From Gammaproteobacteria bacterium (GTDB lineage Bacteria; Pseudomonadota; Gammaproteobacteria; Pseudomonadales; Halieaceae), in NCBI GenBank assembly GCA_030427085.1, contig JAUHXH010000002.1:806001-870000 (forward strand): 64,000 nucleotides of DNA, written 5' to 3'. The notes beneath the pieces were generated by a model. That model had not been told where the DNA came from. It saw only the letters and a program-made list of their open reading frames with translations, and made no database searches. The position numbers and the translations under genes are program-made. Below, piece after piece: positions 35,712 through 43,735 of the stretch (its first letter is position 1; the number at the start of each line of letters is the position of its first letter).

Positions 35712-36721
35712 CTGCAGGAATTTGCCTGATTGGCGCCGGGCGCATTGGCGCGATTCACGCTGAAAACATTGCGGCTGCACCGGGCGCGCGTTTGTTGTAC
35801 GTGGTGGACGCCAGTCCAGCGGCAGCTGAAGACCTGGCAGCGCGCTATGCAGCTCAAGTCGCTGATCTGGAGCGGGCGCTCGCAGACCCGGCCGTTCAGG
35901 CGGTGCTGATCGCAAGTTCAACAGATACCCATGTGGCGCTGATGCGCGCTGCCAGTGCAGCGGGTAAGGCTGTGTTTTGTGAAAAACCACTCGACCTCGA
36001 CCTAGCCCGTGCCCGCGAGTGTCTGGGCGAACTTGAATCTGCCGGAACCCTGCTGGCGCTCGGATTTAATCGCCGTTTCGATCCGGACTTCAATGCCCTG
36101 TGGCAAAGAGTGCAGGCGGGTGATATTGGCGAGATTGAAATGGTGACCATTACCAGCCGCGATCCGGGGCCGCCACCGCTGGCGTATCTGCAACGTTCTG
36201 GCGGTCTGTTCATGGACATGATGATTCACGATTTCGATATGGCACGCTGGCTGCTGGGTGAAGACCCCAGCAGTCTTTACGCCACGGCCAGCAGCCTGGT
36301 CGACCCGGCGATCGCAGAGATTGGCGATGTGGACAGCGCACTGGTTACCTTGAAAACCCCCGGCGGCAAACTGTGCCAGATCAGTAACAGTCGACGTGCC
36401 AGCTACGGCTATGACCAGCGCATCGAAGTACACGGGAGTCGCGGGATGCTGCGGGCAGAGAATCGCAGCGCCAGCCAGGTTGAGTGCTTTCGAGCGGGTG
36501 CCGTGGAGCGCGATCCACCACTGGACTTCTTCCTGGAGCGCTACGCCCAGGCCTACCGCATCGAGCTGGATGCTTTCCTTACCGCGCTGGCGGGGCAGTC
36601 AGCCCAACTGGTAACGGGAAGTGATGCCCTGAAAGCCCAGGTGTTGGCAGCAGCGGCCGCGCGATCCTGCGCTGGTAACTGTGCGGTGGCGCCGGATTAC
36701 CTTGGAATAGAGCACGCCTGA
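35708..36721 (+). CDS. iolG: Inositol 2-dehydrogenase IolG
   Basis: 337-residue NAD-dependent enzyme oxidising myo-inositol to 2-keto-myo-inositol, the entry step of the pathway. NAD motif LIGAGRIGAIHAENIA at the N-terminus, CEKPLDLD with the catalytic Lys, GFNRRFDPDF, and MIHDFDMARWLLGE with the substrate Asp/His pair are all as in IolG. Last gene of the iol operon; the receptor gene downstream has its own promoter. Confidence 0.94.
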   Translation: MTAGICLIGAGRIGAIHAENIAAAPGARLLYVVDASPAAAEDLAARYAAQVADLERALADPAVQAVLIASSTDTHVALMRAASAAGKAVFCEKPLDLDLARARECLGELESAGTLLALGFNRRFDPDFNALWQRVQAGDIGEIEMVTITSRDPGPPPLAYLQRSGGLFMDMMIHDFDMARWLLGEDPSSLYATASSLVDPAIAEIGDVDSALVTLKTPGGKLCQISNSRRASYGYDQRIEVHGSRGMLRAENRSASQVECFRAGAVERDPPLDFFLERYAQAYRIELDAFLTALAGQSAQLVTGSDALKAQVLAAAAARSCAGNCAVAPDYLGIEHA

Positions 36722-36766
36722 TGGCTGATTTTAACTGGCTTGAACGGGGTGCTTGCGCCCGAAAAA

Positions 36767-36811
36767 TAGAATTTATATATCCAATAAAATTAATGTGGAA
36801 TAAATATTTTA
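36767..36811. promoter_or_regulatory. Tandem operator-like motifs upstream of the TonB-dependent receptor
   Basis: TAGAATTTATATATCC (36767-36782) and TGGAATAAATATTTTA (36796-36811) start 29 bp apart, repeating the motif and spacing seen at 29789/29818. The second copy is the most palindromic (12 of 16 positions) and overlaps the -35 of the receptor promoter. The half-site resembles the GGAA-N6-TTCC pattern reported for rhizobial IolR (from memory). Confidence 0.65.
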
Positions 36812-36836
36812 CTCTGAAGTGGATTCTCTCTATACT
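36808..36836 (+). promoter_or_regulatory. Sigma-70-type promoter of the TonB-dependent receptor gene
   Basis: -35 TTTACT (36808-36813) and -10 TATACT (36831-36836) are separated by 17 bp. The -35 overlaps the second operator-like motif, consistent with repression by occlusion. The GTG start of the receptor follows 57 bp after the -10, with CGGAGG as ribosome binding site. Confidence 0.55.
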
Positions 36837-36892
36837 CGAACTCAACTTCGGAACACCTCTCATTACTAAATAAATCAACCGGAGGTTCTACC

Positions 36893-39733
36893 GTGACCCA
36901 CTGTCGCATTCCGTTCTCCCGCACCGCACCCTTCCGCCGGCTGGCTTTGGCCAGTGCCATCTCTGTTCTGGGTCTGGGGCTCACGCCCACAGCACTCGCC
37001 CAGACAGTGACCGGCGAAGTCACCAACAGCAGCGGCGGCGCCGTATACGAAGGTGCCATTGTTCGCATCGTCGAGCTGGGTGTATCCGCCACTACAGACT
37101 CCCGCGGGCGATTTCGCTTACCCGGGGTGGCACCCGGAACCTACACATTGACGGTGAGTTATGTCGGTGCGCCGACGCGCACTGTCCCCATCACTGTGGG
37201 TAGTGATGGCCTTGTGCTCGGAGCGCTGGTACTGGGCGAGGGCAGTGAAAACCAGATGGCGCTGGAAGAAGTACTGGTTACCGGACAGTCCGCCGCGATG
37301 GCGGGCGCCATCAACCAGCAGCGGGCCGCAGACAATATCAAATCGGTGTTGGATTCCGACACCATGGGGCAGTTTCCCGATCAGAACGTGGCGGAATCTC
37401 TGCGTCGCCTGTCGGGAATTTCAGTAGAAAACGACCAGGGGGAAGGGCGCTATGTGGTCATCCGGGGCATGGACCCGGATTTGAACTCAACGTCCATTAA
37501 CGGAGTGCGCGCCGCAGCATCCGAAAACCGGCGGGCCATGCAGCTTGATGTGATCCCATCGGACGTACTCGATGGCCTGGAGGTGCAGAAGTCGCTGACG
37601 CCGGACATGGATGGTGATTCCATTGGTGGGTCGGTGAACGTTAAAACACTCAGTGCCTTCAGCCGCAAAGAAGCTTATTTCAAAACACGTCTGGAAGGCG
37701 GCTACAACGAATTGCGCGAGGACTGGAGTCCGAAGGCCTCGGTTGCCGGTAGTGACATTTTCGAGTTGTCCGACGGACGACGCCTGGGTGTGGCCGGCGC
37801 CCTGAGTTGGCAAAACCGGAAGATGTCCACCAACAATAATGAGGGTGACGACTGGGAAGTGGCCGATAACGGTAACGAATACCCTGAGTCTTTTGAGCCG
37901 CGCTACTACCGTATCGAGCGGGAGCGGATTGGCGCCGTACTGAACCTGGATTATGACCTTTCGGAAACCACGACAGTGTTTGCACGCTCGCTATACAGCA
38001 AGTTTGAGGACACTGAACTGCGTTATGGCCAGAGCTACGGAGATCTGACTCCGCTGTCCGACGAAGCCGTGCAGGCGAGTGGCACGGACTTCGGTTTCGC
38101 TGAAATCGATATGAACACCAAGGACCGGGTACAAACCGCAGAAACCCTGTCGCTGTCTTTCGGTACGGAGAGTCAGTGGCAATTGTGGGGGCTTAAGACC
38201 ACGCTTGGTTATTCCCACGGTGAGGAAGACGATCCCGATGTCGTGAACTCGGCCTGGGTTGGAGAATTCGAAAGTGGCAGTGACGGCATCCCGGACGACT
38301 CCCCGGTGCTCAGCCTTAACCGCAGCACCCCGGAGGAGCCACGGGTAGAATCAAACTACTTCGATCTGCTGCGCGACCCCGGCGTTTATGAACTGGATGA
38401 AATCGAGCACGAAAAGAGTCTTGCCGAAGATACCCAGTGGTCTTTCCAGTTTGACGCGACTCGCCAGTTCGATGAGTGGGAGCTCAAGTTCGGGGCCAAG
38501 GCTCGCTTGCGCGAGAAGGAGAACAACGAGGACGCCGACATCTACGGCGGAGATGATGTCTACACCATAGCCGATGTTTACGATCCGGGTGCAGCAAAGG
38601 ATTACGGCTTCGACAACGTGATCGAGCCACTGCCCAGCACTCAGGGTGTACGGGACATCTTGCGTTCCGGTGACGGGATCGAATTCGAGGATATCGATTC
38701 CACGATTGCCTCTGCGGCTAATGATTGGGTGGTGAATGAAGACGTGTACGCTGCTTACGGCATGTTCAAGGCCTTTATCGGCGGGCTTACGTTGACGGGC
38801 GGCGTTCGGGTTGAGTACACGGACTTCAGCTCGGACGGGAACGCGGTTGGCCTGTTCGAGGAGGGGGATGAGTACAACGGCGTCGAACTCGAAGACGACC
38901 TTGTGGTAGTGGAGGGTATAAGCTCCGCGCGCAGCTACACCGATGTATTGCCCAGCCTGAACCTGCGCTACGACGTTACTGATCAGGTGGTCGCGCGCGC
39001 CGCAGTATCGCGCTCAATTGTTCGGCCACTGTTCGAGGATGTTGCGTCGCGCATCAGTGTCGAAGACGGTGAAGCGGAAATCGGCAATCCCGATCTCGAG
39101 CCCTACAACGCCTGGAACTACGATGCCTCGCTGGAATACTACCCCAGTGAACTCAGTGTGTTGTCAGCAGGCGTATTCTACAAACAGGTGGACGACTTCA
39201 TCTTCCTCCAGACCTTCGACGACTACGAGTTTGGCGGCCAGGTGTTCGATGAAGCCACTATCGCCGAAAACGGCGACGGAGCAGAAGTGCTGGGGGTGGA
39301 GCTAAACTACCAGCAGCACTTCGGCTTCCTGCCCTCACCCTTTGATGGTTTGTTGGTCAGCCTGAATTACACCTTTGTCGACAGCGATGCGGAAGTGAAT
39401 GAGCGCTCGATCTCTTTCCCGAAACAATCGGACAATATCGCCGGCTTTGTGGTGGGCTATGAGAAGTACGGTCTTGATTTGCGGCTGGCAATGAAATATC
39501 GCGACAGCTATCTGGATGAAGTTGTTGAAGAGGGCCTGGACCGTATCACCGATGCGCACACCCAGTGGGACTTCACCGCGAAATACAGCGTGAACGACAA
39601 CTGGATGGTTTACGCCGAAGTGTCCAACCTAAATGGGGAGCCGGAATACTACTATGCCGGCGACTCGTCCCGTATGCTGCAGTACGATGAGTACGGTACA
39701 ACGACCGTACTCGGTGTGCAGTATATCTACTGA
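36893..39733 (+). CDS. TonB-dependent outer-membrane receptor, putative phytate/inositol-phosphate uptake
   Basis: 946-residue receptor. Signal peptide ends near ALAQ (residue 36). Residues about 38-110 are a carboxypeptidase-regulatory-like (peptidase-associated) domain with GRFRLPGVAPGTYTL. A TonB-box-like stretch EEVLVTGQ (near 126-133) precedes the plug (ADNIKSVLDSDTMGQFPDQNVAESLRRLSGI) and the barrel ends in an aromatic VQYIY. This layout is typical of the large-substrate receptors of Xanthomonas/Caulobacter type. Location, promoter motifs and co-transcription with an OPA transporter and IMPase-family enzyme suggest an organophosphate such as phytate; that substrate is inferred. GTG start after CGGAGG. 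Confidence 0.9.
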   Translation: MTHCRIPFSRTAPFRRLALASAISVLGLGLTPTALAQTVTGEVTNSSGGAVYEGAIVRIVELGVSATTDSRGRFRLPGVAPGTYTLTVSYVGAPTRTVPITVGSDGLVLGALVLGEGSENQMALEEVLVTGQSAAMAGAINQQRAADNIKSVLDSDTMGQFPDQNVAESLRRLSGISVENDQGEGRYVVIRGMDPDLNSTSINGVRAAASENRRAMQLDVIPSDVLDGLEVQKSLTPDMDGDSIGGSVNVKTLSAFSRKEAYFKTRLEGGYNELREDWSPKASVAGSDIFELSDGRRLGVAGALSWQNRKMSTNNNEGDDWEVADNGNEYPESFEPRYYRIERERIGAVLNLDYDLSETTTVFARSLYSKFEDTELRYGQSYGDLTPLSDEAVQASGTDFGFAEIDMNTKDRVQTAETLSLSFGTESQWQLWGLKTTLGYSHGEEDDPDVVNSAWVGEFESGSDGIPDDSPVLSLNRSTPEEPRVESNYFDLLRDPGVYELDEIEHEKSLAEDTQWSFQFDATRQFDEWELKFGAKARLREKENNEDADIYGGDDVYTIADVYDPGAAKDYGFDNVIEPLPSTQGVRDILRSGDGIEFEDIDSTIASAANDWVVNEDVYAAYGMFKAFIGGLTLTGGVRVEYTDFSSDGNAVGLFEEGDEYNGVELEDDLVVVEGISSARSYTDVLPSLNLRYDVTDQVVARAAVSRSIVRPLFEDVASRISVEDGEAEIGNPDLEPYNAWNYDASLEYYPSELSVLSAGVFYKQVDDFIFLQTFDDYEFGGQVFDEATIAENGDGAEVLGVELNYQQHFGFLPSPFDGLLVSLNYTFVDSDAEVNERSISFPKQSDNIAGFVVGYEKYGLDLRLAMKYRDSYLDEVVEEGLDRITDAHTQWDFTAKYSVNDNWMVYAEVSNLNGEPEYYYAGDSSRMLQYDEYGTTTVLGVQYIY

Positions 39734-39757
39734 TCCAGGGGCGGGAATAACGTACGA

Positions 39758-41140
39758 ATGCAGTGGTTCAGGTTTTTTGCCACGGGGGCGGACCAGCCAA
39801 TCAGCGCCAGCAGCGCTGACATCGAAAGCCAGTTTCATCGCCACCGGCGCGATGTCATTGTGTTTATCACCCTGTGTTATGGCCTTGGGTATGTATGCCG
39901 GCTGGCATTAAATGTGGTCAAAAAGCCGCTGATGGATGCCGGTATCTTTACCCCGGAACAGCTCGGCATCATCGGATCCACACTGCTGTACGGCTACGCG
40001 CTGGGCAAATTTACTAATGGCTTTCTTGCCGATCACGCCCACGTTGGCCGCTTCTTCGCAGCCGGTTTGTTGTTGTCAGCCTGTGCAAATCTTGGCATGG
40101 GGCTGTCGGAGCTACTGTGGCTGTCGGCGCTTCTGTGGGGGTTGAACGGTTGGTTCCAGGGCTTTGGCGCGCCTTCCAGCGTAGTGGCGCTGGCGCACTG
40201 GTACAGCAATAGTGAACGGGGGCGATACTACGGTATCTGGAGCACCGCGCATTCCATTGGCGAGGGCCTGACCTATCTGGGTGTCGCCTGGTTAATCGCG
40301 GCACCACCCAAGGGGCTGGGGCTCGACTGGCACTGGGGTTTCTGGGTGCCCGCTGTTATCTGCATTGGAGCCGGCTTGCTGGTGTGGCGTTTTCTTCCGG
40401 ATCGCCCTCAAGCCCTGGGGTTGCCCAGTGTTGCCGATTGGCGGGGTGATCACAGCGCCGTGGCCAGCGCGGCAGCAAACGGAAGCGTGTGGAAAACGCA
40501 GTTACGTATTCTCGCCATTCCCTCCATCTGGATTCTCGCGCTGGCCAGTTCGAGCATGTATGTGACCCGTTATGCCATCAACAGTTGGGGCAATGTTTAT
40601 CTTCAGGAAATCCGTGGCTTCGACCTGTTCGATGCCAACCTGTTCATCTTCCTGAATACGGCGGCGGGCATTTTAGGCTGTGTCGCCTACGGCTTCGCGT
40701 CGGACAAATGGTTTAGCGCGCGTCGCCCGCCGGCCAATCTGCTGTTTGGTTTGATGGAGCTACTGCCGCTTTTTGTCATTTTCTGGGGCCCCAACGAACC
40801 CTTGTTACTTGCCGCTGCGCTGGTGGTCTATGGCTTCGGGCTTAGTGGCATCCTGGCATCATTGGGTGGACTGTTCGCTATCGATATAGCACCCAAACGA
40901 GTTGCCGGAGCCGCTATGGGTTTCATCGGCATCTTCAGTTATGTTGGCGCGGGGTTGCAGGACTACATCAGCGGCCGCCTGATTTCTGCCAGTGAGATCG
41001 CAATGCACTTCCCCTCGGCTAACGGCAATACTGTGGTGTATTTTTACGACTACAGCGTGCCGATAGTATTCTGGGTTGGCGCATCGGTGGTGTCACTGAT
41101 TTTGGCGACAAGCCTCTGGAGGGTGCGTGCGACGGATTGA
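39758..41140 (+). CDS. MFS transporter, organophosphate:phosphate antiporter (GlpT/UhpT-like) type
   Basis: 460-residue, 12-helix permease. KFTNGFLADHAHVGRF after TM3 and GRYYGIWSTAHSIGEGL are the OPA-family equivalents of the GlpT motifs (compare GlpT's SVWNCAHNVGGG), and DKWFSARRPP is the TM8-9 loop. OPA members exchange glycerol- or hexose-phosphates for inorganic phosphate. Here, between a TonB receptor and an IMPase-family gene in an inositol locus, inositol monophosphate is the reasonable candidate. It starts 24 bp after the receptor stop and overlaps the next gene by 14 bp. Confidence 0.88.
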   Translation: MQWFRFFATGADQPISASSADIESQFHRHRRDVIVFITLCYGLGYVCRLALNVVKKPLMDAGIFTPEQLGIIGSTLLYGYALGKFTNGFLADHAHVGRFFAAGLLLSACANLGMGLSELLWLSALLWGLNGWFQGFGAPSSVVALAHWYSNSERGRYYGIWSTAHSIGEGLTYLGVAWLIAAPPKGLGLDWHWGFWVPAVICIGAGLLVWRFLPDRPQALGLPSVADWRGDHSAVASAAANGSVWKTQLRILAIPSIWILALASSSMYVTRYAINSWGNVYLQEIRGFDLFDANLFIFLNTAAGILGCVAYGFASDKWFSARRPPANLLFGLMELLPLFVIFWGPNEPLLLAAALVVYGFGLSGILASLGGLFAIDIAPKRVAGAAMGFIGIFSYVGAGLQDYISGRLISASEIAMHFPSANGNTVVYFYDYSVPIVFWVGASVVSLILATSLWRVRATD

Positions 41141-41615
41141 GCGAAGGCTCTGGGTAGTGGCCCTGGTTATCGTTCTGTCGGCCTGTGGCCGTCAGGCCGA
41201 TGAGGGGTTTTGCGCCACGCATGGCCAGTCCCACTGGCAGCATCGTGATCAACAGCCCAGCCTGGTCGTAGGCTATGAACAGTCCGGGCGACTGGCGGTT
41301 GCGCTGGCTCTACCGACAAGTGAGAGCAATCATTCGAGTGTGGTGAGTGCAGCCGATATTCTGGCGCTACCGGCACACTGTAAGGCAGGTGAATTGAAGC
41401 CTGAGACACAGGGTGAGCAAACTTTGCTGCGTTTCGACGCTGACTGCGGCGAGGAGCTGCCCGCGCAATTGTCTGTTCCTCTGTTGCAAAACGCTCCTGA
41501 ATTGGACGAGGTAGAGGTAAGCATGACAACGCCGGCCGTGCACAAGCACTTTGTTGTTCATCGTGACTGCGAGCGCGCGATATTCAATCTGGCAGAGGGG
41601 CCAGCGGATGGATGA
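41127..41615 (+). CDS. Putative lipoprotein of unknown function
   Basis: 162 residues with a lipoprotein signal peptide: RRIERRLWVVALVIVLSAC, with the lipobox LSAC and lipidated Cys20. I do not recognise the mature part; it is about 140 residues, has several Cys (FCATHG, AHCKAGE, DADCGEE, RDCERA) that could form disulfides, and looks beta-rich. GTG start with GGAGGG a few bases upstream; it overlaps the transporter gene at its 5' end and the phosphatase gene at its 3' end, so it is firmly inside the operon. Possibly an outer-membrane or periplasmic accessory for uptake. Confidence 0.75.
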   Translation: MRRIERRLWVVALVIVLSACGRQADEGFCATHGQSHWQHRDQQPSLVVGYEQSGRLAVALALPTSESNHSSVVSAADILALPAHCKAGELKPETQGEQTLLRFDADCGEELPAQLSVPLLQNAPELDEVEVSMTTPAVHKHFVVHRDCERAIFNLAEGPADG

Positions 41616-42405
41616 CTCCCAGTTGGAAGAGCGCCTTACCACCGCTTGTGGGATCGCCCGCGAAGCGGGAGTCTACGCGGCGGGTAAATTTGCTGACCTG
41701 GGCAGCCTGACGATTCACAGTAAAGGCATCCAGGACATGGCGACCGAGGCGGATATCGAAACCGAAGCGCTGCTTCGGCGATCGTTGACCGCATGCTATC
41801 CGGAGGATGCTTTCCTCGGGGAAGAAAGTTGCGACGGTTTCACGTCCGAACCCGGTCAGGGGGTCTGGGTTGTGGATCCCATCGATGGGACCCAGCCCTT
41901 CATCAGTAACATCACATCGTGGTGTATTGCACTGGCGTATGTGGTGGAAAATAAAACGCTCATTGGCGTTGTCTACGACCCGGTCAGAGATGAAATGTTT
42001 TGCGCCCGCCGTGGCGGAGGGGCGCAACTCAACGGGCGCCCCCTGAGCGTCAGTGCGGCACAGTCACTGGCCGATGGCCTGGTCGGTCTGGGGTATTCGA
42101 ACCGGGTAGCACCCGCGGCGGCGCTGGGGCCAATGGAACGTTTACTGGCAGCTCAGGGCATGTTCCATCGATGCGGCAGTGGTGCGCTCAGTCTGGCCTA
42201 CGTTGCAGCAGGCAGGCTGATTGGCTACTACGAGCCACACATGAATGCCTGGGATGCGGTGGCAGGTGGCTTGCTGGTACGGGAGGCGGGAGGGTGCAGC
42301 AATCCCGAGCTCGAGCAGAATGGGGTGCTGGATCAGGGCTGCCCGGTCCTGGCTGCCGCCAGTGGCGTTTACCCGGCCTTACAGGATGTTGTTGCAGGCC
42401 CCTGA
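41608..42405 (+). CDS. Inositol monophosphatase family protein
   Basis: 265-residue Mg-dependent phosphatase of the IMPase/FBPase superfamily, with no signal peptide (cytosolic). Metal ligands are visible in order: FLGEES (near 70), WVVDPIDGTQPF (near 87-98; family DPxDGTxNF with Gln-Pro variation) and NAWDAVAGGLLVREAGG (near 213). Some members are histidinol-phosphatases, but the locus favours inositol monophosphate. It overlaps the lipoprotein gene by 8 bp and ends the receptor-transporter operon. Confidence 0.9.
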   Translation: MDDSQLEERLTTACGIAREAGVYAAGKFADLGSLTIHSKGIQDMATEADIETEALLRRSLTACYPEDAFLGEESCDGFTSEPGQGVWVVDPIDGTQPFISNITSWCIALAYVVENKTLIGVVYDPVRDEMFCARRGGGAQLNGRPLSVSAAQSLADGLVGLGYSNRVAPAAALGPMERLLAAQGMFHRCGSGALSLAYVAAGRLIGYYEPHMNAWDAVAGGLLVREAGGCSNPELEQNGVLDQGCPVLAAASGVYPALQDVVAGP

Positions 42406-42500
42406 GACTCGCAAGATGAACAATTATTAACCTCGGCCTCATGCGTGATTAACCCCTTTCGATTTATGGTAGCTGGACATTCAACATCCGAGGAAAGGAC

Positions 42501-43067
42501 ATGAAGCGTCTGGTATTTGGTATTGCTACTCTCACCGCTGCTGTGGCGGCTGCGCCCTTGCTCGCGGGCAGCGACCGCGAGGAAGCTGCAGTTGCCCTTT
42601 ACGCCATCGAACGGTCGGGGCTCACCGTATCGAAAGCGCTGGACCAGGCACAGAAGGCTGTGTCAGGACTGGCCTACGAATACGAGCTGGAAGATGAAGA
42701 CGGCCAGCTCTACCACGAAATCAAAATAATGAACTTCGACACAGAAACTCGCCACAAACTGCGCATTTCCGTCAGCGACGGAACGCTGACTGACGAACAG
42801 GAAAAGCGATCCTGCGGCGTGGTGTGTCGGGATGATGAAGTGCTGGCCGCGAGGGCCCTGAAAGAGTCCGGCTACAGCCTGAGCCAGGCGCTGGCGGACG
42901 GTGCACCCGGATCGCGGCAGCTCCTGGAAGAGGCGGAAGTTGAGCTGGAGCGCGGTGTTCGCTACATCAAACTGGAATGGGTCGGTGCCGACGGCAAGCG
43001 CGATACCCTGATTGATATCGACAGCGGCCAGGTCATCCCCTCTTTGACCAACCCCGGGGCCCGATGA
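42501..43067 (+). CDS. PepSY domain exported protein
   Basis: 188 residues with a signal peptide (MKRLVFGIATLTAAVAAAPLLAG). Two PepSY-like units are visible (about 30-95 and 112-180), the second ending VGADGKRDTLIDIDSGQVI. PepSY proteins often accompany two-component systems as periplasmic sensory or peptidase-inhibiting partners. Good ribosome binding site (AGGAAAGG). It overlaps the response regulator gene by 4 bp; the 95 bp upstream of it probably holds the operon promoter. Confidence 0.85.
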   Translation: MKRLVFGIATLTAAVAAAPLLAGSDREEAAVALYAIERSGLTVSKALDQAQKAVSGLAYEYELEDEDGQLYHEIKIMNFDTETRHKLRISVSDGTLTDEQEKRSCGVVCRDDEVLAARALKESGYSLSQALADGAPGSRQLLEEAEVELERGVRYIKLEWVGADGKRDTLIDIDSGQVIPSLTNPGAR

Positions 43068-43735
43068 AGTTACTGCTGGTAGAAGATGACCAGACCACGC
43101 TGTCCTATCTGACCAAAGGGCTGCGGGAACAGGGCTACAGCACCGATGAAGCAGATAACGGTGTTGATGCCCTGCACCTGGCGACTACCGGCCATTACGA
43201 TCTGATAGTGCTCGATCGTATGCTGCCGCAACTCGACGGGCTGGCGGTGCTTGCGGCATTGCGTGCCGGCGGCGATCGCACGCCGGTCCTCATTCTCAGC
43301 GCCTTGTCTCATGTGGATGAACGCATCCGTGGCTTGAAGGCGGGTGGCGATGATTACCTGACCAAACCGTTTTCTTTTGCCGAGCTACAACTGCGCATAG
43401 AAAATCTGCTTCAACGTTCCGCCCCCGGTAATGGTGCTGTCACCGAACTGGGTGCCGGTGACCTGGTGATGGATCTAATTGGTCACCGGGTCACTCGGGC
43501 CGGTAAAGAAATCAGCTTGCAGCCCAAGGAATTTCAGTTGTTGCGTTATCTGCTGGAACACCGTGGGCAGGTGGTTTCACGAACCCTGTTGTTCGAAGCC
43601 GTTTGGGATTATCACTTTGACCCCAAAACCAACGTGATCGACGTGCATATTGCCAAATTGCGCAAAAAGCTCGAGGCAAACGGTGGTGAACCGTTGATCG
43701 AAACGGTGCGTGGTACGGGCTATGTCATTCGCTAG
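43064..43735 (+). CDS. OmpR/PhoB family response regulator
   Basis: 223-residue regulator: receiver domain (1-115) with the acidic pair VEDD, phospho-acceptor Asp in VLDRMLP (about residue 50) and Lys in LTKPFSF; winged-helix DNA-binding domain (130-223) with LQPKEFQLLRYLLEHRGQVVSR and the closing ETVRGTGYVIR. It is encoded between the PepSY protein and its cognate kinase, overlapping both. Confidence 0.94.
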   Translation: MKLLLVEDDQTTLSYLTKGLREQGYSTDEADNGVDALHLATTGHYDLIVLDRMLPQLDGLAVLAALRAGGDRTPVLILSALSHVDERIRGLKAGGDDYLTKPFSFAELQLRIENLLQRSAPGNGAVTELGAGDLVMDLIGHRVTRAGKEISLQPKEFQLLRYLLEHRGQVVSRTLLFEAVWDYHFDPKTNVIDVHIAKLRKKLEANGGEPLIETVRGTGYVIR

